From: an uncultured Pseudomonadales bacterium
Lineage (GTDB): Bacteria > Pseudomonadota > Gammaproteobacteria > Pseudomonadales > Cellvibrionaceae
Direction: 5' to 3'
Length of the DNA stretch: 64,000 nt
NCBI GenBank assembly: GCA_947488935.1
Contig: CANLBN010000008.1
Coordinates: 124,001-188,000 of the forward strand
The notes under the pieces were generated by a model. It worked only from the letters and a program-made list of their open reading frames with translations, ran no database searches and was not told where the DNA came from. The position numbers and the translations under genes were made by a program. Shown here piece by piece: positions 1-8,831 of the stretch. Within the stretch, counting starts at the first letter, position 1. Every line of letters begins with the position of its first letter.

Positions 1-1
1 C

Positions 2-277
2 TATTTAAAAAACCTGCCTGTTGACTACTTGAAAATCGATGGAGTTTTCATTCGAGATATTTGCACCAATGAAGTTAATTTGGCTATGGTTAAATCCATT
101 AACGATATCAGCCATGTTATGGGTAAAAAAACCATTGCTGAATTTGTGGAAGACGATTCTACGTTTGCGATGTTGCGAAATATGGGTGTTGATTATGCAC
201 AAGGCTATGCGCTTGGACGCCCGCTGCCGCTAGAGAATATAGATACTGCCCCTCCTTTTGCTAAATCTAATGTTTGA
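2..277 (+). CDS. EAL-domain protein, C-terminal fragment (cut by window start)
   Basis: Open frame entering from the left edge and ending at TGA 275-277. The visible ~91 residues match the end of a cyclic-di-GMP phosphodiesterase EAL domain: the strand LKIDG with following F-I-R-D-I, an AEFVE segment and the closing GVDYAQGYALGRP motif. These are the usual last conserved blocks of EAL domains. The catalytic EAL motif and any sensor, GGDEF or PAS domains lie outside the window, so activity cannot be judged. A short non-conserved tail follows the domain. It points the same way as nrdR, 137 bases downstream, but nothing shows that the two are cotranscribed. Confidence 0.85.
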   Translation, partial: YLKNLPVDYLKIDGVFIRDICTNEVNLAMVKSINDISHVMGKKTIAEFVEDDSTFAMLRNMGVDYAQGYALGRPLPLENIDTAPPFAKSNV

Positions 278-414
278 TCCCAGTCTTTAATCGAAGTGCC
301 CTGACAAGTGAATAGCCATTGGTGATGTAAAATCTTGCTTTATGCACCATTGCATACAGCATATTTTCATCGATATTATGGTAGTATGCGCCTTTTATTT
401 TTGCGGGTTTATGT

Positions 415-885
415 ATGCATTGTCCTTTTTGTAGTGATGAAGATACTAAAGTCATTGACTCTCGTTTGGTCGCTGGAGGTAATCAAGTGCGAAGGCGTCG
501 CGAGTGTATTGCTTGTCATGAGCGCTATACTACGTACGAAATAGCAGAATTACTGATGCCTCGCGTTATTAAGCAGGATGGCTCGCGAGAACCCTTTGAC
601 GAGAACAAGCTACGCGCGGGCTTTAATCGGGCATTAGAGAAACGTCCAGTGAGTACCGAGGCGGTTGAATCTGCGCTTGATCAAATCAAGCACTTTTTGC
701 AAAGTACGGGGGAGAGAGAAATCCTTGCACGGGCTATAGGTGAAAAAGTGATGGCCCAATTACAGCAATTGGATGAAGTTGCTTTTGTACGGTTTGCCTC
801 GGTCTATCGCCGTTTTACAGATATTAGCGAATTCAAAGATGAAATTGATCGATTGCAACAGCAATTGCCTGATCAACGCGATTAG
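415..885 (+). CDS. nrdR: Transcriptional repressor NrdR
   Basis: 156 residues, the usual length. NrdR represses ribonucleotide reductase genes by sensing ATP/dATP. The N-terminal zinc ribbon has C3, C6, C31 and C34 (MHCPFC and CIACHERY), followed by an ATP-cone domain over about residues 49-139 starting at the [14 protein letters not shown] segment. The start at 415 is chosen because NrdR proteins begin MHCPFC. An out-of-frame ATG lies just upstream at 411. nrdR heads the riboflavin operon here, a common gammaproteobacterial arrangement (nrdR-ribD). Its DNA target (NrdR boxes near nrd genes) is not in this window. Confidence 0.97.
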   Translation: MHCPFCSDEDTKVIDSRLVAGGNQVRRRRECIACHERYTTYEIAELLMPRVIKQDGSREPFDENKLRAGFNRALEKRPVSTEAVESALDQIKHFLQSTGEREILARAIGEKVMAQLQQLDEVAFVRFASVYRRFTDISEFKDEIDRLQQQLPDQRD

Positions 886-962
886 TTTTAATTCGGCCCA
901 TAAAATACTCGGTACATTCCAATCGCATTTACTATCATTAATAAACCGAATCTGGCTCACCT

Positions 963-2123
963 ATGAATGACATTAAATGGATGTCTCTTGCCTTACAGCT
1001 AGCACAAAAGGGTCGTTATACTGCAAGGCCTAATCCCTGTGTCGGATGCGTAATAGTTGCGATAAAAGATAATGTTGAGCAAGTGATTGGCGAAGGTTGG
1101 CATTATCGTTCCGGCGAGCCTCACGCAGAGGTTAACGCTATTGCTGATGCACAATTGAATCGCAATGTTATAAACGGAAGTACCGCCTACGTTACTTTGG
1201 AGCCGTGTAATCATACGGGTAAAACTGGGCCTTGCTCCGAGGCGTTGGTTTGTGCCGGTGTAAGCCGAGTGGTTTATGGTATGAAAGACCCTAACCCACT
1301 GGTAGCAGGCAGTGGCCTGAAGACGTTACTTGAGGCAGGTATTAGAGTTGATGGTCCTGTGCTTGAAGAGCAAGCCTATGCTCTCAATCGAGGGTTTGTT
1401 GGTCGTATGTTGCACAATAGGCCACAGGTGAGATGTAAAATCGCAACAAGCTTGGATGGTCGTACTGCTATGGCTAATGGAGAAAGCCAGTGGATTACAG
1501 GCAAGCAGGCCCGTGGCGATGTGCAAAAATGGCGGGCAGCGAGTTGTGCTATCGTGAGTGGTATTGGTTCGGTATTGCAAGATGATAGCCGCTTAACGCT
1601 TAGAGCGTGCGAGCTGCACTTAGATAATGCCCAAGATATTATTCAAAACCCGCCGTTGAGAGTGCTACTGGACGCCTCATTGAAAATACCACTTGATGCT
1701 GCCATATTGAGTGCTGATGCTAAAACATTAGTCATAGTCTCTGAGCAAACCTATGATAGCGATCGCGATAAAATGGCTAAGCTGCTTGCCTTGGGAGATC
1801 ATATCTCGCTTGCGAGTGTAGCAGTTGACGATGAGAGTAAACTATTACTAGAAAATGTGCTCGCTTTACTTGCGAGTCGAGGGTGTAATGAAGTTTTGGT
1901 TGAGTCGGGATCGAAGCTTGCGGGTGCATTTTTGCAACAAAATCTAATCGATGAATTGATCATCTACCAAGCACCGGTTTTTTTGGGGCACACTGCTCGA
2001 CAGATGTTCGATTTGCCTATAGAGCACATGTCTCAAAAGAAAGTGCTAGAAGTTATTGATCGCCGCCAGTTAGGGCAAGACACAAGAATAGTTGCACGCT
2101 TGATGTGCGGAAATAAAGCATAG
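963..2123 (+). CDS. ribD: Bifunctional riboflavin deaminase/reductase RibD
   Basis: 386 residues. Catalyses deamination of the GTP-derived pyrimidine intermediate and then NADPH-dependent reduction of the ribosyl side chain in riboflavin synthesis. The N-terminal deaminase has the zinc site H54-A55-E56 plus C82 and C91 (PCNHTGKTGPC). The C-terminal reductase begins near residue 148 with the ATSLDGRTA and GESQWITG motifs and has a late EVLVESG segment. Both halves are complete. It follows nrdR by 77 bases and precedes ribE by about 50. Confidence 0.97.
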   Translation: MNDIKWMSLALQLAQKGRYTARPNPCVGCVIVAIKDNVEQVIGEGWHYRSGEPHAEVNAIADAQLNRNVINGSTAYVTLEPCNHTGKTGPCSEALVCAGVSRVVYGMKDPNPLVAGSGLKTLLEAGIRVDGPVLEEQAYALNRGFVGRMLHNRPQVRCKIATSLDGRTAMANGESQWITGKQARGDVQKWRAASCAIVSGIGSVLQDDSRLTLRACELHLDNAQDIIQNPPLRVLLDASLKIPLDAAILSADAKTLVIVSEQTYDSDRDKMAKLLALGDHISLASVAVDDESKLLLENVLALLASRGCNEVLVESGSKLAGAFLQQNLIDELIIYQAPVFLGHTARQMFDLPIEHMSQKKVLEVIDRRQLGQDTRIVARLMCGNKA

Positions 2124-2172
2124 ATTTTGAGTTTAACTCACAAAAATTAATTAATTGTTTAAAAGGTGGTTT

Positions 2173-2811
2173 GTGTTTACAGGTATTATAGAAGCAATGG
2201 GAACAGTTAGCCTATTAGAACCACGTGGTGGTGATTTGCGTGTTCAGATTGATACAGACCAATTAGACTTTAGTGATGTCAATATAGGTGATTCTATATC
2301 GACTAATGGTGTTTGTTTGACTGTGGTTGAGCTGCCCTGTGACAAGTTGGGTAATATTGCTGGATATTGTGCTGATGTGTCCGTTGAGTCATTAAACCTT
2401 ACGACCATTAAACATTGGCAGATTGGCCAAAGAGTTAATTTAGAAAAGGCGTTGACGCCACAAACTCGTCTAGGTGGCCATTTAGTCAGTGGGCATGTTG
2501 ATGGCATTGGTGAGGTGGTTAGCCGCTATAGCGATGCACGTGCCGAACGGTTTTTATTAAAGGTGCCTAGGGATTTTGCAAAGTATATTGCTCATAAAGG
2601 CTCGATCACCGTTGATGGCACAAGTCTTACAGTTAATGCCGTTGATGGTTGTGAGTTTGAACTTGCGATCGTTCCCCATACCTTAGAAAAAACCATCATG
2701 GGGTCCTATCAAGAGGGGACATCAGTTAACTTAGAAGTAGATCTAATTGCGCGTTATTTAGAGCGCTTATTATTAGGTGATAAAGCAGCAGATAAAGCGA
2801 GTAAAAAGTAG
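2173..2811 (+). CDS. ribE: Riboflavin synthase alpha subunit
   Basis: Dismutates two 6,7-dimethyl-8-ribityllumazine molecules into riboflavin. About 212 residues with the two internally repeated lumazine-binding domains: FTGIIEAMG opens the first, and the second starts after the GHLVSGHVDGIGEV segment, which also carries the conserved histidines. The GTG at 2173 is preferred over the upstream TTG 2155 because the family begins M-FTGIIE and an AGGTGG ribosome-binding sequence sits just before it. The C-terminal tail after ARYLERLL is short and lysine-rich. Lies between ribD and ribBA. Confidence 0.95.
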   Translation: MFTGIIEAMGTVSLLEPRGGDLRVQIDTDQLDFSDVNIGDSISTNGVCLTVVELPCDKLGNIAGYCADVSVESLNLTTIKHWQIGQRVNLEKALTPQTRLGGHLVSGHVDGIGEVVSRYSDARAERFLLKVPRDFAKYIAHKGSITVDGTSLTVNAVDGCEFELAIVPHTLEKTIMGSYQEGTSVNLEVDLIARYLERLLLGDKAADKASKK

Positions 2812-2873
2812 CGCGAGTTACTTTGTAGCTGCATAAAATAGATGATTAAGATTAAGTATCTTGGAATAAATAG

Positions 2874-3989
2874 ATGAATACAGTTGAAGAGTTAATCACT
2901 GACTTGCGTCAGGGAAAAATGATTATCCTTATGGATGATGAGGATCGTGAAAATGAAGGTGACCTTATTATGGTTGCTGAGCATGTACGCCCGGAAGATA
3001 TTAATTTTATGGTCACTCATGCACGAGGGCTTATTTGCTTGACCTTGACCGAGAGCCGCTGTCGCAGGCTGGAATTACCATTAATGGTTAATAATAATCA
3101 GGCGCAGCACTCGACAAATTTTACCTTGTCAATTGAGGCTGCTGAAGGTGTTAGTACCGGTATTTCTGCCGCAGATCGGGCGCATACTATACGCGCTGCT
3201 GTTAATCGTGGCGCGACGGCCGAAAGCATTGTTCAGCCGGGGCATATTTTTCCATTGATGGCACAACCTGGTGGCGTATTGAGTCGAGCAGGGCATACAG
3301 AAGCAGGCTGCGATTTGGCGAGGTTAGCGGGTTTTGAGCCCGCTGCTGCTATCATCGAAATCATGAATGAAGATGGTACAATGGCACGTCTTGACGATTT
3401 GAAAAAATTTGCTGTTGATCATGACTTAAAAATAGGGACTATCGCCGATTTAATTCACTATCGCTCGGTTAAAGAAAAAACAATCGAAAAAACCAGCCAA
3501 AAGCAAGTTAAGACACGTTACGGTTTTTTTGAGTTAAGTACCTTCAAAGATTTAGCGAGCGGTGATATTCACTTTGCATTACACAAAGGTGATATTGCGC
3601 AAGATGATATTGCTTTAGTACGTGTGCATGTTTTGGATGCCGTTAAAGATGTTTTGACGTTGCAGCCTGGCAGCGATGATTTTACACCATGGACGTTTCA
3701 CGATGCGCTTAGTCTTGTTGAAAAAGAAGAAAAAGGTGTTGTGGTATTGATGTGTTACAACCAAACAAATGTTGATATGGAAGAGTCCATAGACTTAATG
3801 CTTGCAGGAAAAACAAAAAAAGCGACATCAGATAATGTTTATCGTCAAGTAGGAACTGGTGCTCAAATTTTACGAGAGCTTGGTGTTAATAAAATGCGTT
3901 TAATGTCTGCACCATTTAAGTTTTCTGCTATTTCAGGTTTTGATTTAGAGGTTGTCGATTTAATTGAGAGCCCCGAGAGTGATTTATAA
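2874..3989 (+). CDS. ribB: RibBA-type protein: active DHBP synthase with degenerate GTP cyclohydrolase II domain
   Basis: 371 residues. The N-terminal ~200 residues are 3,4-dihydroxy-2-butanone-4-phosphate synthase: the DDEDRENEGDL acidic loop, THARGLICL, STNFTLS and RAGHTEA(GC)DL motifs are all intact. The C-terminal half has the length and position of a GTP cyclohydrolase II domain but lacks the zinc cysteine triad and the SECLTGD-type motif; its only cysteine is in LMCYNQ. It is therefore probably not a cyclohydrolase, as in the hybrid RibBA/RibBX proteins of other gammaproteobacteria. A functional ribA must be elsewhere. Possible symbols in databases are ribB, ribBA or ribBX. Confidence 0.93.
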   Translation: MNTVEELITDLRQGKMIILMDDEDRENEGDLIMVAEHVRPEDINFMVTHARGLICLTLTESRCRRLELPLMVNNNQAQHSTNFTLSIEAAEGVSTGISAADRAHTIRAAVNRGATAESIVQPGHIFPLMAQPGGVLSRAGHTEAGCDLARLAGFEPAAAIIEIMNEDGTMARLDDLKKFAVDHDLKIGTIADLIHYRSVKEKTIEKTSQKQVKTRYGFFELSTFKDLASGDIHFALHKGDIAQDDIALVRVHVLDAVKDVLTLQPGSDDFTPWTFHDALSLVEKEEKGVVVLMCYNQTNVDMEESIDLMLAGKTKKATSDNVYRQVGTGAQILRELGVNKMRLMSAPFKFSAISGFDLEVVDLIESPESDL

Positions 3990-4058
3990 TTTTGGTAGTG
4001 TTTGCTCGAAAATAAGTGAAGAAATCAAAACTTTTTAAGAATTATTAGGATGTATATT

Positions 4059-4538
4059 ATGGCAGGTTATTTGCCTAAACCCGTTGAAGAATTTCATAAA
4101 ATTCCTAATGCGCGTGTCGCTATTATTGCTGCAATGTGGCACAAAGAATGTGTTGACTCAATGATTGATAGGGCTAAAAAAGAACTTGTAGCGCTAGATG
4201 TAAAACTCGACGATATTTCAGTCCATAAAATCCCTGGTTCTCTTGAATTGCCTTATGCTGCACGATGCTTATTTGAAAGTGATAGTAGCCTCGATGCAGT
4301 GATTGCTTTTGGTGTTGTGCTTAAGGGAAGTACAACCCATGATGATTCGGTTATACAAACCGTCGTCGATGGTTTTAGCCGAGTCTCCGATCGTTTTCAT
4401 AAGCCGGTTATCAATGAAGTCATTGGTGTTAATACTATTACTGATGCGCAAGATCGCTCCGATGAGTCGCTAGCTAACAAAGGTGTCGAAGCCGTGTTTG
4501 CTCTCTCTGAATTATTGCACTGGAAGCGATCACTATAG
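4059..4538 (+). CDS. ribH: 6,7-dimethyl-8-ribityllumazine synthase, type II-like
   Basis: About 159 residues, last riboflavin-specific gene of the operon. It condenses the DHBP product with the aminopyrimidine to form lumazine. Family landmarks are present: the turn PGSLELP (usually GA-x-EIP), FGVVLKGSTTH with the histidine of the catalytic loop, and NKGVEAV. The first substrate-stacking position is MWHKECVD instead of the F-N motif of ordinary RibH, which resembles the W-H-x-x-I-V-D signature of type II enzymes. ATG 4059 is favoured because AGGA at 4047-4050 is spaced 8 bases from it; ATG 4050 is the alternative and adds three residues. Confidence 0.88.
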   Translation: MAGYLPKPVEEFHKIPNARVAIIAAMWHKECVDSMIDRAKKELVALDVKLDDISVHKIPGSLELPYAARCLFESDSSLDAVIAFGVVLKGSTTHDDSVIQTVVDGFSRVSDRFHKPVINEVIGVNTITDAQDRSDESLANKGVEAVFALSELLHWKRSL

Positions 4539-4600
4539 ATTGCTGCTGAAAGAACATTTGTTAGTTGTCTGGCAATAAAAAATACTATTTGGAAGTTATT

Positions 4601-5053
4601 ATGAAAGTGTCACCTGCAACTCGTCGTAAAGCCCGGCACTATGGTATGCAAGCATTGTATCAATGGCAAATGACACAAACCGCGCCACATATTATCGAGT
4701 CAGAATTTAGAACTGATAATGATATGACTCATGTTGATACGGATTATTTACATGAGCTGGTGCAAAAAATACCCGAGTGCGCCGAAGAGCTAGATGCGCA
4801 GTACCAAGAGTTTCTACAGGACAGAAGTTTAGAGGAGCTCGATGCAATTACCCAGTCACTTTTAAGAATGGCTGCCTATGAGTTTTCCTACCGACCGGAT
4901 GTGCCTTATAAAGTTGTTATTAATGAGGCAGTGTCACTGGGTAAAAAATTTGGTGCAGTTGATAGCTTTAAATTTATTAATGGTGTGCTGGATCAGTTAG
5001 CGCTAAAGTTGAGAGCAATCGAAGTGCAGGCTGAAAAGAAATCACGTAAGTAA
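4601..5053 (+). CDS. nusB: Transcription antitermination protein NusB
   Basis: About 150 residues, all-helical NusB fold. It binds boxA RNA with NusE/S10 to antiterminate rRNA transcription. Visible landmarks: N-terminal basic RRKARHYGMQALYQW, central RSLEELDAITQSLLRMAAYE, and C-terminal VVINEAVSLGKKFG with FINGVLDQLA. The start at 4601 (MKVSPATRRKAR) has a GGAAG sequence upstream. A longer TTG-initiated frame from 4565 is possible but adds residues absent from the family. Standard ribH-nusB-thiL neighbourhood. Confidence 0.96.
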   Translation: MKVSPATRRKARHYGMQALYQWQMTQTAPHIIESEFRTDNDMTHVDTDYLHELVQKIPECAEELDAQYQEFLQDRSLEELDAITQSLLRMAAYEFSYRPDVPYKVVINEAVSLGKKFGAVDSFKFINGVLDQLALKLRAIEVQAEKKSRK

Positions 5054-5119
5054 TATTTTAGACGTGCCCTTATCATTGCCTATTGGTTATTTAATTGAAA
5101 TCTTAATGGTGTCACTATT

Positions 5120-6160
5120 TTGAAAGAATTCGATATCATTAATCAGTTTTTTAAAGTGCAAGGCGTGCCGAGTGCTAACTCGTTGCCAGTAAAAAATTCT
5201 GCCCTTAAAGATTCGGTAGTAAAAAGCATTGGCGATGATTGTGCCATATTGTCTGTGCCTGATAAACATGACCTCGTCGTCTCTATGGATACGTTGGTGT
5301 CTGGTCGGCACTTTCCAGATGATGCATTGCCAGGTCAAATAGCTACGCGTGCTTTTGGTACTTGTTTGAGCGATTTGGCGGCGATGGGAGCGATACCTTG
5401 CTGGTTTACTTTAGGCCTAACAATGCCCGAGGCAGACATAAAATGGATTGCTCCTTTTAGTGAATCTCTACTCAGCATTGCGCAGGATTATCAATGCGAA
5501 TTGATCGGTGGTGATACCACCCAAGGCCCTTTAACAATTACATTGCAAGTGCATGGCATTGTTGAGCAGGGTAAAGCCCTCAGACGTGATCAGGCAAGCG
5601 TGGGTGATTACGTTTTTGTAACGGGTTATCTCGGCGATGGTGCAGCGGCATTAGCACTAATCAATGATGAGGCGGCTAACAATGCAATTGCGGATGCCGA
5701 TAAAAAATATTTAGATAGTCGCTTTTATTGTCCACAGCCACAAATCCAAGCGGCATTAAATATAGTGGATTACTCACGCTGCGCGATTGATATCTCCGAT
5801 GGTCTTTTGGCAGATTTACAGCATGTCGCAACGGCGAGTCAGGTGGATATCGAAATCGATGTCGATAAATTGCCTATTTCATTGGCCTGTAAACATTTAG
5901 TTGATAGTGCTACTTCGCTAAGTTTTGCCCTAAGCGGTGGCGATGATTATCAGGTTGCTTTTACTGTGCCTGAAAACCATCTTCCAGATGTAATGCGGTT
6001 GATTAACGACGAATCTATCGCGGCGACAGAAATTGGTAGAGTAGTTAAGGCCTGTTCCGCAAATAATGACTATGGCGTACGTTGTTTTGATAATGGCAAG
6101 GCAGTGCTAGCTGATGAGCTGTTAATTCATAATAAGGGGTATCAACATTTTACTTCCTAG
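5120..6160 (+). CDS. thiL: Thiamine-monophosphate kinase
   Basis: 346 residues. Phosphorylates thiamine monophosphate to thiamine diphosphate using ATP; PurM/AIR-synthetase fold. Motifs include GDDCAIL, the metal-binding DTLVSGRHFP, the GGDTTQGP loop, and IDISDGLLADLQH with SGGDDYQ in the second half. The family begins with M-x-EF(D/E)-I-I, so TTG at 5120 is the probable start; no in-frame ATG is nearby. Sits between nusB and pgpA as in many gammaproteobacteria. Confidence 0.95.
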   Translation: MKEFDIINQFFKVQGVPSANSLPVKNSALKDSVVKSIGDDCAILSVPDKHDLVVSMDTLVSGRHFPDDALPGQIATRAFGTCLSDLAAMGAIPCWFTLGLTMPEADIKWIAPFSESLLSIAQDYQCELIGGDTTQGPLTITLQVHGIVEQGKALRRDQASVGDYVFVTGYLGDGAAALALINDEAANNAIADADKKYLDSRFYCPQPQIQAALNIVDYSRCAIDISDGLLADLQHVATASQVDIEIDVDKLPISLACKHLVDSATSLSFALSGGDDYQVAFTVPENHLPDVMRLINDESIAATEIGRVVKACSANNDYGVRCFDNGKAVLADELLIHNKGYQHFTS

Positions 6161-6170
6161 TTTTTTCACA

Positions 6171-6641
6171 TTGCTAAAAAAGCCAATACCGCTATTAGCC
6201 TTGGGCTTTGGTAGTGGTCTGGCACCAAAAGCACCGGGTACCTTTGGTACTTTGGCGGCAATACCTTTGTATATTCTTTTTTCTTCTGCTGCACTTGAAT
6301 GGCAGTTATTCATTGTTGTTGTTGGGTTTTTATTAGGGGTCTATTTGTGTGATGTCACCGCAAGGTATTTGGGTGTACATGATCATCCTGCTATTGTATG
6401 GGACGAGTTTGTCGGCTTTTGGTTGACGATGATAGCCTTGCCTTTATTCAACACAGAGTTAGATTGGCTCTTGCTGGTGTTAGGATTTATATTCTTTCGT
6501 TTTTTTGATATTGTAAAGCCATGGCCTATTCGTTGGGTGGACAAAAAAATCCACGGTGGCTTTGGTATTATGTTCGATGATATCTTGGCAGGGATCTATG
6601 CAGGCTCATTGTTGTCTGTTGTTATCTATTATTTATACTAA
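6171..6641 (+). CDS. pgpA: Phosphatidylglycerophosphatase A
   Basis: 156-residue inner-membrane enzyme that dephosphorylates phosphatidylglycerol phosphate to phosphatidylglycerol. It has the GFGSGLAPKAPGTFGTL signature near the N terminus, the WDEFVGFW acidic motif, FRFFDIVKPWPI, and DDILAG with a final hydrophobic helix; about four membrane segments in all. The start is TTG 6171, ten bases after the thiL stop, so expression is likely coupled to thiL. Confidence 0.94.
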   Translation: MLKKPIPLLALGFGSGLAPKAPGTFGTLAAIPLYILFSSAALEWQLFIVVVGFLLGVYLCDVTARYLGVHDHPAIVWDEFVGFWLTMIALPLFNTELDWLLLVLGFIFFRFFDIVKPWPIRWVDKKIHGGFGIMFDDILAGIYAGSLLSVVIYYLY

Positions 6642-6662
6642 TTTTTAAGAGGATAAATACCA

Positions 6663-7304
6663 ATGCCTGTATTCTCTCGATGGCTTATTTTTGCAGTGCT
6701 GGCTGGCTTTTCGGCTATTGTATTCAGTGCTAATAGTATTACGGTAAAAGGTCTCTTTGGTGGTGCCGCGCTATTGATCATTGATGGTGAGCAAGTGCTA
6801 CTTAAAAAAGGCAAAGAAAAGTTTGGTGTTAAGTTAATTAGCGCAACTAGCAAAGATGCTCTTCTAGAAATTAATGGGCAGCGCCAACGCGTAGGGCTCT
6901 CGAAGCAAATTGGTGGGCAGTATCGCGCTCCCGATAAAACAATTGTTAGGCTAACTAGCCAGCGTGGTGGTCATTATTGGACGCGGGGGCAGGTTAACGG
7001 GCGTGGTGTCGATTTTTTGGTGGATACCGGTGCGAGCCTTATTGCGATGAATATCTCGACGGCAAGACGTTTGGGTATTGATTATGAAAAAGGTGAGCGC
7101 AGTGGCATTAGTACAGCTAATGGTGTTGTAGAGACTCGCCTAGTTACTCTTAATAAAGTCACCATCGGTGGCATCACGCAATATAATGTTGCGGCTTCGG
7201 TGAGCCTTAATGATGCTTTACCGGTCACGTTGCTGGGTAACAGTTTTTTAAGTCGCGTGAATCTACGTACGGATGATGGCGTGCTTGTGATGGAAGCTAA
7301 ATAA
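6663..7304 (+). CDS. Retropepsin-like aspartic protease, periplasmic or membrane-anchored (TIGR02281-type)
   Basis: 213 residues. An N-terminal hydrophobic stretch (about residues 5-22) looks like a signal peptide or anchor. The C-terminal half carries one retropepsin-type active-site motif, VDTGAS with D121, followed by a GISTANG flap-like region and LLGNSFLSRV near the end. This is the single-domain clan AA family found in proteobacteria, which would work as a dimer. Substrate unknown. It follows pgpA by 21 bases (AAGAGGA as ribosome-binding site) and touches the NADAR gene downstream. Confidence 0.85.
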   Translation: MPVFSRWLIFAVLAGFSAIVFSANSITVKGLFGGAALLIIDGEQVLLKKGKEKFGVKLISATSKDALLEINGQRQRVGLSKQIGGQYRAPDKTIVRLTSQRGGHYWTRGQVNGRGVDFLVDTGASLIAMNISTARRLGIDYEKGERSGISTANGVVETRLVTLNKVTIGGITQYNVAASVSLNDALPVTLLGNSFLSRVNLRTDDGVLVMEAK

Positions 7305-7766
7305 TTGCTTGAACATGATTTAACATTAGAGAATGCGATTCGATTTTCGAGATTTGATGAAACGAGCTTTTTGTCAACGATTGTTCCTCGCCCCTTTGAA
7401 TTGGAAGAATATACGTGGTCTACGCCAGAGCATTACTATCAAGCTCACAAGTTTGAAGATATGCCCTACGCGCAAGCGATATTAGCCGCAGCTACTGGGC
7501 GAGAGGCCTTTGATTTGGGTAGCAAACGTTTTAAGCGCAAGGTGCAAGGCTGGAAGGATAAGCGCAGAGTGTGGATGACCCGCGCTCTATATCGTACCAC
7601 TGCGGAATACCCCGATATTAAAAAGGCATTGCTAGAGACCGAGGACGCTCTGCTAATAGAAACTTCTCTCTATGATCATTTTTGGGGGATTGGTCGTGAT
7701 CAGCGCGGCGAAAACACCCTAGGTAAAGTGTGGATGGATATTCGCCAAAAAATTCAGTCAGCTTAA
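7305..7766 (+). CDS. NADAR (YbiA-like, DUF1768) family protein
   Basis: 153 residues. The family includes YbiA and NADAR ADP-ribosyl-glycosidase domains. Seen here: WSTPEHYYQAHKF near residue 40, the basic helix GSKRFKRKVQGWKDKR, and the C-terminal D-H-F-W-G-I-G-R-D with NTLGKVWMDIR, the family's most conserved blocks. The start is TTG 7305, directly abutting the protease stop at 7304; GGAAG at 7292-7296 lies inside the protease end and is correctly spaced, which suggests translational coupling. Role in vivo not known: riboflavin-intermediate handling and ADP-ribose removal have both been associated with the family. Confidence 0.88.
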   Translation: MLEHDLTLENAIRFSRFDETSFLSTIVPRPFELEEYTWSTPEHYYQAHKFEDMPYAQAILAAATGREAFDLGSKRFKRKVQGWKDKRRVWMTRALYRTTAEYPDIKKALLETEDALLIETSLYDHFWGIGRDQRGENTLGKVWMDIRQKIQSA

Positions 7767-7830
7767 CTTTTCTTTCTCTTTGTTATTTAAGCTTTTCCCA
7801 TATTTTACTCCCTATATGGCTTTGTGCCAC

Positions 7831-8739
7831 CTAGGTAAATCTGGGGATAACGTAGCTCAATACCAAAGGTAATGTGACTAAAGTCAAGGCATTGCCAATA
7901 ATAACAATCGAGGCGACTTTATCGGGTTCCTGATTGTAGCGTTCTGCGAACATAAAATTAAGAATAGCTGGCGGTAGCGCACCAAATAAAAATAATGCAC
8001 CGATTTCCATTGTTGACAGTGCTATTTGTAAGTACTCAAAAACGGGTAAGATCATTGCCACCAAAATAAGCCCCGTCACAGGACAGCCCAAGCCCCCAAT
8101 AATACCTATTTTTAGTGTTTTAAATGATGAGCTGGCAAGTCGTACGCCGAGGCTAAATAGCATAAGTGGTATAACAATTTGCCCTAGCATGTCGATGGGT
8201 AGTAATAGCGTTTGATTAATGGTGATACCGCTCGCGCCTAGGCCAATAGCAATAAATGTGGCAACGGTAAGGGGAGATATCATTGAACGTAGATTGCTGT
8301 GCCCACTATTGTTAAGCCATGCGCTGCCAAAGGTAAAATGGATAGTGTTTTCTACTAAAAATAGAATCATTGCGATGGGTAGAGCGGCCTCCCCAAAGGT
8401 TAATACCATTAGCGGCAATGCCATATTGCCCGCGTTATTAAACATCATTGGTGGGGCTAGCGTTTTCATTTTTATATCAAACACTTTTGCCACGGGCCAA
8501 ATTAAAACCCCAGAGCCTATAACAATAAACAAGGCTGCACCTATTAACGGTAGGTACTCCCTGACGTCTACGGACTGACCTACCAGCACTGAAAAAATCA
8601 ATGCAGGTACAAAAACGTCCATATTCAGTTGATTGGCGACTTGCATATCGGGCTTGAACTTTTTTCCGCAAATCAAGCCTAGAGCAACAATGCTGAAGAT
8701 GGGAAAGGTAATTTCAATAATGCGTAAGAATATATCCAT
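7831..8739 (-). CDS. AEC-family (auxin efflux carrier-like) transporter
   Basis: 302 residues with about ten hydrophobic segments in two five-helix halves, the usual AEC/membrane transport protein layout. Recognisable pieces are the N-terminal IVALGLICGKKF, the NAGNMALPLMVLTFG stretch in the first half, and PPAILNFMFAERYNQEP in the last third. Substrate cannot be told from sequence; relatives export small organic acids or amino acids. Transcribed away from hemE, sharing a 179-base intergenic region (to the hemE start at 8919) that holds a palindrome at 8832-8850. Confidence 0.9.
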   Translation of the reverse strand: MDIFLRIIEITFPIFSIVALGLICGKKFKPDMQVANQLNMDVFVPALIFSVLVGQSVDVREYLPLIGAALFIVIGSGVLIWPVAKVFDIKMKTLAPPMMFNNAGNMALPLMVLTFGEAALPIAMILFLVENTIHFTFGSAWLNNSGHSNLRSMISPLTVATFIAIGLGASGITINQTLLLPIDMLGQIVIPLMLFSLGVRLASSSFKTLKIGIIGGLGCPVTGLILVAMILPVFEYLQIALSTMEIGALFLFGALPPAILNFMFAERYNQEPDKVASIVIIGNALTLVTLPLVLSYVIPRFT

Positions 8740-8831
8740 TAAAATTATATGCTTTTTCGAGTTAGTGGATTTATTGTTGTAAATGTAGGCTTAGGAAGAG
8801 TGTGACAGATCTCTAAAGAGAAGTAATGCTG

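Noticed and set aside
2812-2873. FMN riboswitch before ribBA
   Set aside because: Only 62 bases and no conserved RFN elements seen.
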